From NCBI GenBank assembly GCA_050732995.1, contig JBOHSA010000008.1:1-27399 (forward strand): a DNA stretch of 27,399 nucleotides, in the 5' to 3' direction. The notes under the pieces were generated by a model. That model saw only the letters and a program-made list of their open reading frames with translations, ran no database searches and had not been told where the DNA came from. Numbering within the stretch: position 1 is the stretch's first letter; each line of letters opens with the position of its first letter. The translations under genes and the position numbers were made by a program. Below, one piece after another: positions 1 through 10,413 of the stretch. This DNA comes from JBOHSA01 sp050732995 (GTDB taxonomy: Bacteria; Gemmatimonadota; Gemmatimonadetes; Gemmatimonadales; GWC2-71-9).

Positions 1-98
1 AGCTTGTTTGCAGCTCCCCCAGGCTTATCGCAGCTTACCACGTCCTTCGTCGCCTCCCTGTGCCAAGGCATCCACCGTGCGCCCTTACGCGCTTGATC
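1..98 (-). rRNA. rrl: 23S ribosomal RNA, 5' end only (partial)
   Basis: The reverse complement contains the conserved bacterial 23S 5' region, including GGTGGATGCC, GGCGACGAAGGACGTG and GCGATAAGCC. The mature 5' end is placed near 98, where GATCAAGCGCGTAAG aligns with the E. coli start GGTTAAGCGACTAAG. The gene continues beyond the left edge of the window. It lies downstream of 16S on the same strand, so this is a normally ordered 16S-23S operon. Confidence 0.95.
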
Positions 99-1824
<1,726 letters not shown>

Positions 1825-1934
1825 TGAGAATTCGAACAGCTCACCGAACGACTGGTACTGCTGTCGTCCGAATCACGTCAGAATGAAACCCCTCGCGGCA
1901 CGCGTCTGACCGCATGTCCGCTCAATCGGGGCCG

Positions 1935-1990
1935 CACTCCACACGCTCGACCATCAATTCTCAAAGAGCCGCCGGGAAAAATCTCCCGGC
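1935..1990 (-). promoter_or_regulatory. 16S leader antitermination module: boxB-like hairpin, boxA, boxC-like
   Basis: On the minus strand, a perfect 7-bp hairpin (GCCGGGA, 6-base loop, TCCCGGC; 1971-1990) is followed directly by GGCTCTTTGAGAA at 1958-1970, a boxA match. Then comes GAGCGTGTGGAGTG at 1935-1948, which differs by one base from the element downstream of the spacer boxA. The module lies between the rrn promoter and the 16S 5' end, where leader nut-like sites are expected. The boxA call is firm; calling the flanking parts boxB and boxC is inference. Confidence 0.78.
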
Positions 1991-1999
1991 CAGACTCGA

Positions 2000-2029
2000 A
2001 TCCTAGCCGGGTGACCCGAGGTGAGTCAA
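2000..2029 (-). promoter_or_regulatory. rRNA operon promoter (sigma70-type)
   Basis: On the minus strand, a -35 box TTGACT (complement 2024-2029) is separated by 18 bases from a -10 box TAGGAT (complement 2000-2005). Transcription would start near 1993, just before the boxB-like hairpin, giving a leader of about 170 bases ahead of 16S. It lies 52 bases downstream of the TonB receptor stop codon, and no clear terminator stands between the two. A run of 7 G (2030-2036, plus strand) borders the -35 box. Confidence 0.75.
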
Positions 2030-2080
2030 GGGGGGGTGGGACTTGAAGATACGACCTCTCCCCCCGCTCAGTCACCAGCG

Positions 2081-4873
2081 TCAGAGTGTCGCCTGCACCC
2101 GCGCGTAATAGAACCCGCCGTTCATCCCGAATTGACTCACCCGGCGGCTGTAGACGAACCGGCCGGAGTTGATGTTTGCCCCCTTGATCTGCCGGTCCGG
2201 GTAGTCGTTGAAGACATTGTTCCCCCCGATGCCGAGCCGCAGACCAGCCCACACTTCGTACGTGAAGTCGAGATCGGCCAGGGTCTTGGCCCCGAACCGT
2301 TCGTCGTTGGCCGGGTTCAGCGGATTCAGATAGCGGATCTCCCCGTAGTGGGTGGCGCGGGCCAAACCGCTGAACCGGCCGAGGGTGTAGCGGGCGGTGA
2401 GGGTGCCCTTGCGGCGCGGCAGCGCGTCCTCCAGCCGGTTCCGGTCCTCGCGGTTGAGCAGTTTGACGCTGACGGTATCGAGATTGGCGCCCGAGAACAC
2501 CGTGGCCATCGCCGCCGGGATATGGACCCGCTCGACCTCCGTCTTGGTGAGATTCGCCGACCCGGTCAGGTTGAGCGTCCCGCGGCCGAGGCCCCGGGCG
2601 TAGGCCACCACGAGGTCCACCCCGGTGGTCTTGGTGTCCACCGCGTTGGTGAAGAACTGCGCCCCCGTCACGCCCAGGCTCTGGAACGGCACGAGGATCT
2701 GCCCGACGCGGGCGCCGATCGTGGGGTCGTTGGAGGCGAACTGGCTCGTGATCACGATGCGGTCGTCGATCGTGATCTGATAGCCGTCCAGCGTCACGGA
2801 GAGGTTGTCGGCGGGCCGGGCCGTGAAGCCGAGACTCGCGTTCACGGAGGTCTCGTCGCGCAGCGCGGGAATGCCAAAGGCCTGTGTCACGCGACTCTGA
2901 TTGTTGCTCGTCAACACCTGCCGCGGCTCGAGTTGGCCGGACACGGGGTTCACCACAAACTGCGTGCTGACGTTGTTGAACCAGACTTGGTGCAGGGACG
3001 GCGCCCGGAAGCCGGTGCTGAGCGCGCCGCGCAGGGCGATGTGCGGCGTGATCTCGTAGCGTCCCGCCACCTTCCAGTTCACTGTGTTGCCGAAGTCGCT
3101 GTAGTTCTCGAAGCGCCCGGCCAGGTCCACCATGACCCGCTCGGTCAGCTGGGTCTCGAGGCCGGCGTAGGCGCCGATCGAGTTGCGGAAACGGTTGACT
3201 TCGTTAGCAGGCTGGAAGCCGGGGAAGCCCTGGGAGCCCGCTTGTTTGGGCGCCCCACCGGGGAGCGTGTCGTAGTCGATGCCCGGCCGGGTCCCGCCGT
3301 TGCCGAGCTGGTAGGAGGCCGCATCCCCGGCCTCGATGCGGTAGTTCTCCACTCGAAACTCACCACCGAGCACGAGCGACAGGGATTTCAGCGCGCCCCG
3401 ACGGGCGATGGGCCGCACGAGGTCGAGGTTGCCGGTGGATTGGGCGAAGATCAGGCGCCCCGCATCGAACGTCGTCGGGCTGGCCGCGCCCAGCGAGGCG
3501 TTCACCGTGTTCTCGATGTTGTACTGCAGGAGGTTGCGCCCATGGGTCAGGCTGAAATCGACGTCCCACCCCCGACTCGCGCCCCGCACGCCGGCGCTGA
3601 ACGACCGATCACCCAGACCGGTGTGGATCTCCGGCAGGAAGCCGTTCGGAAAGATCTGGTCGACGGTCTGGGCCCGCTGGTTGGGCAGGCGGTAGAAGGC
3701 TCCGGCCTCCCCGTTGCGGTGCGAGAACCCTCCGAACAGGTAGAGCTCGGCGTTTTCGGACAGCGGCAGGGCGCCGTTGAAGAACGCCATCCCGACGGTC
3801 GCGGCGGCCTGCCCCACTGTCATCGTGACGTCGCGACGGGTCAGCCCGCGGTTCTGCAGCTCGGCGTCCGTCGCCGCCTGCCCCGTGATCCCCGGGAAGA
3901 TATCCGCGGACCAGGGCTCGGCGCGGTTGGTGGCACCACGGTCCAAGAATTCCCCGGTGACGTTGAAATAGCCGCTCGTCCCCACTCGAAAGCCGTAGTT
4001 GAGGTCGGTCCGGACCTGGCCGCCATCATGGTTCGACATCAAGTCCCCAAAGCCGCCGCCGCCCGGCGTGATTCCGACCGTCGTCGACGCATCCAGCTGC
4101 TCGGTCTGTTCCTTCAGGACGATGTTGATCACGCCGGCGATCGCGTCGGAGCCGTATTGGGCCGCGGCGCCATCCCGCAACACCTCGACGCGCTCGATCG
4201 CGGCCGCGGGGATGGCGTTCAAGTCCACGCCCACGGTGCCGCGCCCGAACGTGCCGTTCACGTGCACGAGGGCGGTCGCGTGCCGGCGCTTGCCGTTGAC
4301 GAGCACGAGCACCTGGTCGGGGCCGAGGCCCCGGAGGCTGGCGGGGTTGATGTGATCGCTGCCGTCCGCAATGGTCTGGTGCGACGCGTTGAACGCCGGC
4401 GCGAGGGTCGCCAGGATTTGGTTGACCTCGGTGTGACCCGTGTTCGCGAGCTCGCCCGCGGAAATGACATCCACCGGCACGGGGGTCTCGAGCGCGCTGC
4501 GCGCCGTGCGCGACCCCGTGACGACGATCTCGTTCAGCGCCAGGGCGCTCGTGGCGAGCTGGAGGTCGGCGGTGACCGTTTCCCCCGCCGTCACCGTAAC
4601 CGGTCGCTCGACCGCCTCGTAGCCGATGAGCCGAGCCCGGACAGTGTGCGCGCCGGCGGGGGCGGTCAGGCGATACTGCCCCTGCGCGTTCGTCACGGCG
4701 CTACGGACCGTCCCGATGATGACGACGTTGGCTCCAGGGAGCGGTGTGGCCGTACCGGTCGCCGTGACCGTCCCGGTAATCGTGCCCACCTGCTGGGCGC
4801 CGGCCACGCCCGCGGTCGCCACAGCGACCACTGACACCAGCGCCAGAGTCCTGCGCCACGATAAGGCTTTCAC
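2081..4873 (-). CDS. TonB-dependent outer-membrane receptor with carboxypeptidase-like regulatory domain
   Basis: The product is 930 residues. A signal peptide (1-26, ending AGVAGA) is followed by a carboxypeptidase-regulatory-like beta-sandwich (about 29-106) and a TonB-box-like NEIVVTG at 114-120. The plug domain (about 127-255, with LRGLGPDQVLVLVNGKRR and RVEVLRDGAAAQYGSDAIAGV) precedes a large beta-barrel. Such receptors import substrates across the outer membrane using TonB energy. The GTG start at 4873 is chosen because GGAGG sits 6-7 bases upstream and the signal peptide then begins MKALSWRR; an in-frame ATG 16 codons earlier lacks both. The last residues (YARVQATL) lack the usual terminal aromatic. 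It is the last gene of the seven-gene catabolic run, 54 bases after the PHP hydrolase. Its substrate is unknown; the neighbours suggest a peptide or amide. Confidence 0.93.
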   Translation of the reverse strand: MKALSWRRTLALVSVVAVATAGVAGAQQVGTITGTVTATGTATPLPGANVVIIGTVRSAVTNAQGQYRLTAPAGAHTVRARLIGYEAVERPVTVTAGETVTADLQLATSALALNEIVVTGSRTARSALETPVPVDVISAGELANTGHTEVNQILATLAPAFNASHQTIADGSDHINPASLRGLGPDQVLVLVNGKRRHATALVHVNGTFGRGTVGVDLNAIPAAAIERVEVLRDGAAAQYGSDAIAGVINIVLKEQTEQLDASTTVGITPGGGGFGDLMSNHDGGQVRTDLNYGFRVGTSGYFNVTGEFLDRGATNRAEPWSADIFPGITGQAATDAELQNRGLTRRDVTMTVGQAAATVGMAFFNGALPLSENAELYLFGGFSHRNGEAGAFYRLPNQRAQTVDQIFPNGFLPEIHTGLGDRSFSAGVRGASRGWDVDFSLTHGRNLLQYNIENTVNASLGAASPTTFDAGRLIFAQSTGNLDLVRPIARRGALKSLSLVLGGEFRVENYRIEAGDAASYQLGNGGTRPGIDYDTLPGGAPKQAGSQGFPGFQPANEVNRFRNSIGAYAGLETQLTERVMVDLAGRFENYSDFGNTVNWKVAGRYEITPHIALRGALSTGFRAPSLHQVWFNNVSTQFVVNPVSGQLEPRQVLTSNNQSRVTQAFGIPALRDETSVNASLGFTARPADNLSVTLDGYQITIDDRIVITSQFASNDPTIGARVGQILVPFQSLGVTGAQFFTNAVDTKTTGVDLVVAYARGLGRGTLNLTGSANLTKTEVERVHIPAAMATVFSGANLDTVSVKLLNREDRNRLEDALPRRKGTLTARYTLGRFSGLARATHYGEIRYLNPLNPANDERFGAKTLADLDFTYEVWAGLRLGIGGNNVFNDYPDRQIKGANINSGRFVYSRRVSQFGMNGGFYYARVQATL

Positions 4874-4927
4874 AGTAGGCCTCCGAGCAGAAAGTGAGGT
4901 TAGCATACGGGCGCGTGCCACCGTCCG

Positions 4928-7480
4928 CTACCGGGGGGCGGCGAGCTGCTCGAACACCCCCCGCGCCCGCCCCAGCTGCGCCAACACCGAGTCCCGCTCC
5001 GCCGGCGTGTTCCAACCGGTATGCCCCTGGGCGACCGCCGCGACCCGGTCCACCCACCGGACGAAATACGCCGCATCAGCCGGGGAGGGCGCGGGCTCGT
5101 GCCCGACCTGCACAAAAATGGGGCTGGTCGAGGCGAACGGGTACAGATCGAGGATCGGCGTGCGGGGCCGCTCGCTCCAGGCCCGCACCACGTACCAGCC
5201 GCTCGCGGTGGGCGTCACCGAGAAGGTTGTGTCGACACGGGTACGATCCCCGGCGAGCGGTAGCGACGCCACGACCCGTCCGTTGCCCACGAGCTCCAGG
5301 TGGTCGACCGCCACATTGGAGCGCAGGACGACGTGCGCCGCGAGCCGGGCCCCCGACGCCGGCAGGCGCAACTCGTCCCCGATCTCCCGAGCGCCGAGGG
5401 TGAACTCGAGGAGGGGCCCGTTGGTCACGAACGTCTTCCCCGCCCTGATCCCGGCCAACCAGCGCGGGTGATCGAGTGTCGGCCCGACCCGGACGTAGAC
5501 GCGGACCAGGCCGGGCGGACCGCGCAGCGAAGCGAAATTGGGAAAGGCGTCGGTCCCCGCCCCCGCCGGCAACCGAAACCCGCAGTTCAGGAGTCGATAC
5601 CAGATCTGCGAAGTGATCAGGTGATCGCTGTACCCCATCACTTCCAGGTAATCGACCTTCCCCAGCGCCACGTCCACCGGCAGGGCGTAGCCTAGGGGCT
5701 CGGCAGCGTTGTCCGGATCGGGAGGCGTGTCGAACGGGTGGACGTAGCCCACCAGGGCGCCCTGCGCGTGGGCCAGGTCGGCCACGGCGGCATTGCTCGG
5801 CGCGAGACTGGCCGCCGCCGTGTTGGGATAGCCGCCATAGTCGGGGACCAGGTAGTGGTCGGACAAGCCGATGAGCCCCAGGTGCCCCCACACACTGGTG
5901 TGATACTCCTGGGCGTGCAGCAGCAGCAGATCGCGCCGCGATACTGGGTCCGGCGTCGTCCGGAAGTAGCCGATGTCCGGGATGCGCTGCTCCTTGTTCA
6001 CGATCAGGTTTTCGACCACGTGCAACCCCTCGGCCCGCGCCTGGAACGCCAGATGCGCGGGTGTGTTGCGGTACGCGCCGCCATAGTTCATGTGCACGTG
6101 GAGATCGCCGCCCCACCACCCGCGCGCGGGCAGGTTTACCAGGCGATCGAGCCGCACCCGCACGGTGCGCGGCGCGCCCGCCGTCGCCATGACTTCCCGC
6201 CGGACGATGCCGTACTCGGGGCCCCGCGTGACCTCGACGGTAAAGCGGCCGGGCGGGAGCGTGACGACCGCCGTGCCGCGCGTATGGAAGTACCCGTACT
6301 CGAACGGCCGCTCGCCGCGGTCGAACGCTTCATCGGCGTGCCGCCAGGCATCGTCCGGCCCGTAACTCCGGCCATCCGCACCGATGACCGACACTCTGGC
6401 GGGCATAGCCGTCCCCGTCCGGTCCTGCACGACGACCGTGAGCCGCGCGGTGGGGCCGAGATAACGGCGCTCGGTGACGGCGAGACGTTGGCGGCGGCCG
6501 CCTGGGAGCTCGATGACCCAGAGGGCGGTGTTCCCACCCTCGTTCGAGATGTAGGCGATGCGGCTGCCGTCGCGCGACCAGCGCGGCCCCGTGGCGTCGA
6601 ACTCGCCGTAGGTGAGCGGGAACGGGTCGCCCCCGCCGTCGGTCATGAGCCACAGCTGGTGCCACTGGCGCCCCAGGTACGAGCTGTACACGACCCGCGT
6701 CCCGTCCGGGGACCAGTCGGGGCGGGCCTTCCAGGTCGTCTCCTCGTAGCGCAGCTCGCGCGCGGCGGCGCTTCCGCCGGCCCGGGCCGGCATGCGCCAG
6801 AACCCGCCGGTGCCGTGGATGTGGTCGCGGTTCGAGACGACGATGAGCTCCGCCCCGTCCGGCGACCACGTCGGCGAGAGATAGTGGTCCCACCGGCTGT
6901 AGTAGTAGCGCGGCAGCGCGCTGCGGTGGTCCTCGGTCACCCGCTCGATCGCGCCGGCCTCGATGTGAGCCTCCCGCACCGGGGCGACGTGGATGTGCCA
7001 GCGCCGATTGTCGACCGTGGACACGAAGGCGAGGCGACTCCCGTCCGGCGACCACCGTGGCTCGACGTTCACCGCGCCATTCGCCGTGAGCGGCGCGACC
7101 GCGCCGCTCGCGAGCTCGAGCAGCTGGAGCTCGATGGCGTCGCGCGCATATCGCGCGAAGGCGACGAAGCGGCCGTCGGGAGACCAGTCCGGCTGGTAGT
7201 CGTAGCCGGGTCCCGCGGTAAGCTGGCGGGCGACGCCCGACCCCAGGCGCTGGCGCCACAACGACCCCTGCATCGAATACACAAGGTCCTGGCCGTCGGG
7301 CGACCAGCTGACCGCGCTCGGCCCGCTCGTCACCTGCGGGACGTACATCTCGCGCCAGTAGTACGGGTGGGGGACGTCGACCTGTTTGAGGACCGGCTCC
7401 CGCTGAGCGGCCAAGCGGCCAAGCAGAGAGCAACACAGAATGGTGGCGCTCGCCAGCAGCGCGCTCCCCCGGGATCTCAT
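4928..7480 (-). CDS. Exported PD40 propeller - PHP (CehA/McbA-like) metallohydrolase
   Basis: The product is 850 residues with a signal peptide (about 1-26, ending RLAAQ). Six PD40 blades (WSPDG or WSRDG, residues about 59-310) resemble the TolB propeller. A beta-sandwich (about 345-450) is followed by a PHP-type metal site: GDLHVH (His 461 and 463), EYHTSVWGHLG (about 525-535), GYVHPF (about 578-583) and GAGTDAF (about 640-646). The last 150 residues form another beta-rich region. CehA/McbA-family members hydrolyse esters, carbamates or amides, and the substrate here cannot be read off. The start is ATG 7480 (TGATG junction, 1-base overlap with the peptidase); GTG at 7483 would give a 4-base overlap. 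There is no good Shine-Dalgarno, so translation is probably coupled. It likely acts in the periplasm. Confidence 0.9.
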   Translation of the reverse strand: MRSRGSALLASATILCCSLLGRLAAQREPVLKQVDVPHPYYWREMYVPQVTSGPSAVSWSPDGQDLVYSMQGSLWRQRLGSGVARQLTAGPGYDYQPDWSPDGRFVAFARYARDAIELQLLELASGAVAPLTANGAVNVEPRWSPDGSRLAFVSTVDNRRWHIHVAPVREAHIEAGAIERVTEDHRSALPRYYYSRWDHYLSPTWSPDGAELIVVSNRDHIHGTGGFWRMPARAGGSAAARELRYEETTWKARPDWSPDGTRVVYSSYLGRQWHQLWLMTDGGGDPFPLTYGEFDATGPRWSRDGSRIAYISNEGGNTALWVIELPGGRRQRLAVTERRYLGPTARLTVVVQDRTGTAMPARVSVIGADGRSYGPDDAWRHADEAFDRGERPFEYGYFHTRGTAVVTLPPGRFTVEVTRGPEYGIVRREVMATAGAPRTVRVRLDRLVNLPARGWWGGDLHVHMNYGGAYRNTPAHLAFQARAEGLHVVENLIVNKEQRIPDIGYFRTTPDPVSRRDLLLLHAQEYHTSVWGHLGLIGLSDHYLVPDYGGYPNTAAASLAPSNAAVADLAHAQGALVGYVHPFDTPPDPDNAAEPLGYALPVDVALGKVDYLEVMGYSDHLITSQIWYRLLNCGFRLPAGAGTDAFPNFASLRGPPGLVRVYVRVGPTLDHPRWLAGIRAGKTFVTNGPLLEFTLGAREIGDELRLPASGARLAAHVVLRSNVAVDHLELVGNGRVVASLPLAGDRTRVDTTFSVTPTASGWYVVRAWSERPRTPILDLYPFASTSPIFVQVGHEPAPSPADAAYFVRWVDRVAAVAQGHTGWNTPAERDSVLAQLGRARGVFEQLAAPR

Positions 7481-8700
7481 CACGGACGGCTCGCCAAGCG
7501 GTTGTACCGGGCGAGCACCTGCCGGAGGCGATCGTGCGGCAAGGCCGTGACGCGCAGATCGTCCCGGCCGGTCATCGTTTGGGCCGCGACGAGCGCGTTG
7601 AGGATAGCCTCTTCAGTCGCTTGGACGGTCGCCTCGTAGATCGGGTTGAGCCGCTCGTTCGGGAGCATGGTGAGCGTGACAGTGCCCGTGGGGCGCGCGG
7701 CCTCGGCGTTGGCAGTGGAGAACGCGATGAAGATGTCGCCCGACGAGTTCCCGCCGATCCCGCCCATCCGCGCGATGCCCAGCGCCCCGCGTTTAGCGAC
7801 CTTTTTCAGCTGATGCGGCAGGAGGGGGGCGTCGGTCGCGACGACGATGATGATCGACCCCAGCTCCTCGGCATCCCGCGCGTCACTGCCCCCCCCCCCC
7901 TGGTCCTCGCAGCGTCGTCGCGTCTCTCCCCCAGGTGGAGCCTCCCGGCGCTCGTAGCAGGGCAGCAGGTCCGCGATCTCCCGCCCGACGGGCACGCCCG
8001 CGACCCGGAGCTGGCCGCGCAGCCCGTAGTTGCACTGCACGAGCACGCCGACCGTGTAGCCTCCTTGTTCCGCGCCGAGCCGGCGCGAGGCGGTGCCGAT
8101 CCCGCCTTTGAACTGGTGGCAGATCATCCCGGTGCCGCCGCCGACGTTGCCCTCGGCCACCGGGCCCCCGCGGGCGCTGTCGAGCGCGGCGAACGCATGC
8201 TCGCGCCGCACGTGAAATCCGTTGATGTCGTTCAGGCTGCCGTCCCAGGTCTCGGCCACCACGGGGAGCGACCAGTCGAACTCGCGGCCGCTCTTCACCA
8301 GCCATTCGATCACCGCGTCGCGCACCACGCCGACGCTGTGGGTGTTGGTGATCATCACGGGGCCGCCGAGGAATCCCGACTCTTCCACCCAGGTGGTGCC
8401 GGTCATCTCGCCGTTGCCGTTCAACGTGAACCAACCCGCGAACACGGGGTCGGGCGAGTTCCGGCCGCGCGGCAGGACCGCGGTGACGCCGGTGCGGACG
8501 GGACCCTGCCCCACCACCAGGCGGCCGCTGCCGGAAACGAGCGTCACTTGGCCGACCTCGACGCCAGGGACGTCGGTGATGGCATTGAGCGGTCCCGGGC
8601 TCCCGTCCACCGGCACGCCGAGATCGCGGGCGCGGGGTTTTGCCTGCCCGAGGGCCGTCGCGCTGAGCAGGGGGAGCAGCAGGACGAGAACACGAGTCAT
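7480..8700 (-). CDS. P1-family (DmpA/BapA-like) aminopeptidase, exported
   Basis: The product is 406 residues with a signal peptide (about 1-19). The family hallmarks are present: TNTHSVGVVRDAV (118-130), VGGGTGM (186-192), VQCNYG with the oxyanion Asn (221-226) and LGSIIIVVATDAPLLPHQL. In the last, Gly281-Ser282 is the expected autoproteolytic site that exposes Ser as N-terminal nucleophile. Known members are DmpA (L-aminopeptidase/D-esterase-amidase) and the periplasmic BapA beta-peptidyl aminopeptidase. The linker just before the cleavage site is encoded by a run of 12 G (complement 7889-7900). The start ATG has GGAGG 7 bases upstream. It lies 20 bases after the CoA-transferase B gene and overlaps the PHP hydrolase. 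The family is secure; whether it prefers alpha-, beta- or D-amino acids is not. Confidence 0.93.
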   Translation of the reverse strand: MTRVLVLLLPLLSATALGQAKPRARDLGVPVDGSPGPLNAITDVPGVEVGQVTLVSGSGRLVVGQGPVRTGVTAVLPRGRNSPDPVFAGWFTLNGNGEMTGTTWVEESGFLGGPVMITNTHSVGVVRDAVIEWLVKSGREFDWSLPVVAETWDGSLNDINGFHVRREHAFAALDSARGGPVAEGNVGGGTGMICHQFKGGIGTASRRLGAEQGGYTVGVLVQCNYGLRGQLRVAGVPVGREIADLLPCYERREAPPGGETRRRCEDQGGGGSDARDAEELGSIIIVVATDAPLLPHQLKKVAKRGALGIARMGGIGGNSSGDIFIAFSTANAEAARPTGTVTLTMLPNERLNPIYEATVQATEEAILNALVAAQTMTGRDDLRVTALPHDRLRQVLARYNRLASRP

Positions 8701-8720
8701 GGGGCCCCCTCCACAGGAGC

Positions 8721-9470
8721 TCAGGACTTCAGGTACAGCTTCTGGGGATCGAGCACCCGGCGCAGCAGCTCGAGCTCGCCGCTCGCGGGCGGATCGAGGT
8801 GAGCGAGCCTCGGACGGACGCGCAGCGCCCAGCCCACGCCGGCCCGCGCCGCGGCCGCATCTCCACCCGGGTACAGGGCGGCGAGCACCAGCTCGCCGGT
8901 CTCGGGATCGGGCTCGAGCACGCCGAGGTCGGTGATCACTTTCACCGGCCCCGCTCCCGGGTGGCCGAGCTCGCGGCGTGTGCGTCCGTTGGCCCCCCCC
9001 CGGTGCCCCGGGCTTGTGATGAAATCCACCCGTTCCGGGAAGGCGCGCGGAGAGAGCTTGCTGACGATCAGGGTGCGCCGGGCGTGGATCGCGATCTCCG
9101 CCGCGCCCCCGCTGCCCGGCAACCGGACAGCCGGCCGCTCGTAGGGGCCGATGACGGTGGTGTTGATGTTGCCGTAGCGGTCCACCTGCGCGCCGCCCAG
9201 GAACCCCACCTCGATCAGGCCGTTCTGGAGGAAGTACTGGAACACGTCGGCCATACCGCAGACCATGAGCGAGCCCGTGACCAGCGCGGGGTCGCCGATC
9301 GACACCGGCAGGCGCTCGGGCACCGCGCCGACCGCGCCGGACTCGTAGATCAGCACGAGGTTCGGCGCATGGGTGGCGCGCGCCAGGTTGCAGGCCAGGT
9401 TCGGCAGGCCGATCCCGACGAATACCACCTCGCCGTCGGCCAGCTCCCGCGCGGCGACCGAGGCCATCAT
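8721..9470 (-). CDS. CoA-transferase beta subunit, GctB/CatJ/IpdB type
   Basis: The product is 249 residues of the family I CoA-transferase beta fold, close to the 250-266 usual for this branch. VFVGIGLPNLACNLA (17-31) is followed by LIYESG, whose Glu43 matches the catalytic glutamate of glutaconate CoA-transferase beta (Glu54). VDFITSPGH, DLGVLEPDP and GVGW complete the family pattern. Homologues usually start about eight residues earlier (YTPDEM-like). That sequence is present upstream but without a start codon, so ATG 9470 (or 9467) is used, 22 bases after the alpha subunit stop. A run of 9 G (complement 8993-9001) lies in an RGG loop. The reaction moves CoA between carboxylic acids in the cytoplasm. 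IpdAB in the same family are hydrolases, so the exact chemistry is open. Confidence 0.88.
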   Translation of the reverse strand: MMASVAARELADGEVVFVGIGLPNLACNLARATHAPNLVLIYESGAVGAVPERLPVSIGDPALVTGSLMVCGMADVFQYFLQNGLIEVGFLGGAQVDRYGNINTTVIGPYERPAVRLPGSGGAAEIAIHARRTLIVSKLSPRAFPERVDFITSPGHRGGANGRTRRELGHPGAGPVKVITDLGVLEPDPETGELVLAALYPGGDAAAARAGVGWALRVRPRLAHLDPPASGELELLRRVLDPQKLYLKS

Positions 9471-9492
9471 TTCGTCCGGCGTATAGACGGCG

Positions 9493-10410
9493 TCAGAAGC
9501 CGTAGTTCACTCCCGGCGAGACCCGGGCGCGCGCGCGCAAGCGATCGGCGAGGCCGGGCTGCTTGGCGAGATAGGCCGCCCGGTCGGGCACGCCGCGCAC
9601 CCACTCGTCCAGGTAGCGCGCCAGGTGCGCGGGGTCCCGCGAGACGCCCTCCCAGGCGACGTAGAACTCGTTGTCGCGGTCGTAGTAGCCCTGCGCGTAG
9701 GAGGGGTGCGCGCCCCACGGCTCCACGACGACTGCGTCCACGATCATCCCGGGAATGAGCGTGCGGTTGGGATCAGCGCGCACGACGTCGGTGCTCACGA
9801 GCTCCTCGACCACCACGATCACCCGGGCGGAGGCGAAGGCCGCCTCCTGCTGTACGCCGACGAGTCCCCAGATCTGCGTGTTGCCGTGCGCGTCGGCCCG
9901 TTGGGCGTGGATGATGGTGACGTCGGGCGTGAGGGCCGGCACCGTGGCGAGCGCCTGGCCGGTATAGGGACAGGTCACGGTCTTGATGCGCGGGTTCGCG
10001 GTCGGGAGGTCGGTGCCCCCGTAGTCGCGCAGGAGCCAGAAGGGGAGCCCGGCGGCGCCGGCGCTGAACCGGGCCACCATGCCGAAGTGGGAGTACTCCT
10101 CGATCTCGAGCGTCGGGCGGCTCCCCTTCCCTTCCACGGCGCGGCGGAACGCGTGCAGCGAGCCGACCCCGGGGTTGCCCGCCCAGGAAAAGACCAGCTT
10201 CCGGGCGCACCCCGCGCCGATCATCTGGTCGTAGATCAGGTCGGGCGTGAGGCGACAGAGCGTCAGGTCGCGGCGGCCCTGCCGGATGATCTCGTGTCCC
10301 GCGGCGAAGCAGATGAGGTGGGTGAAGCCTTCGATCACCACGGTGTCGCCGTCGTGGACGAACCGGGCGATGGCGTCCCGCAAACTCGTCACTTTGGAGC
10401 CGTCAGCCAT
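9493..10410 (-). CDS. CoA-transferase alpha subunit, GctA/CatI/IpdA type
   Basis: The product is 305 residues, the size of glutaconate CoA-transferase-like alpha subunits (280-320) and larger than AtoD/ScoA types. The start (KVTSLRDAIARFVHDGDTVVIEGF) matches the family N-terminus. PYTGQ, HAQRADAHGN and GAHPSYAQGYYDRDNEFY are typical later motifs. The ATG lies 3 bases after the stop of the upstream aminotransferase, and the beta subunit follows. With the beta subunit it would activate an oxo-acid or dicarboxylate as its CoA ester. Paired with class III aminotransferases, the likely acceptor is an oxo-acid made by transamination; that is inference. The shared family with 3-oxoadipate and glutaconate enzymes leaves substrate choice wide. 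Confidence 0.88.
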   Translation of the reverse strand: MADGSKVTSLRDAIARFVHDGDTVVIEGFTHLICFAAGHEIIRQGRRDLTLCRLTPDLIYDQMIGAGCARKLVFSWAGNPGVGSLHAFRRAVEGKGSRPTLEIEEYSHFGMVARFSAGAAGLPFWLLRDYGGTDLPTANPRIKTVTCPYTGQALATVPALTPDVTIIHAQRADAHGNTQIWGLVGVQQEAAFASARVIVVVEELVSTDVVRADPNRTLIPGMIVDAVVVEPWGAHPSYAQGYYDRDNEFYVAWEGVSRDPAHLARYLDEWVRGVPDRAAYLAKQPGLADRLRARARVSPGVNYGF

Positions 10411-10413
10411 CGG

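Noticed and set aside
2021..4834. 937-codon open frame on the plus strand
   Set aside because: It is the complement of the TonB receptor gene. The translation has no domain, no signal peptide and the His/Arg/Gly-rich look of a GC-rich shadow frame.
5738..8802. Long plus-strand frames (633 and 422 codons)
   Set aside because: They are antisense to the PHP hydrolase and P1 peptidase genes and show no recognisable protein features.
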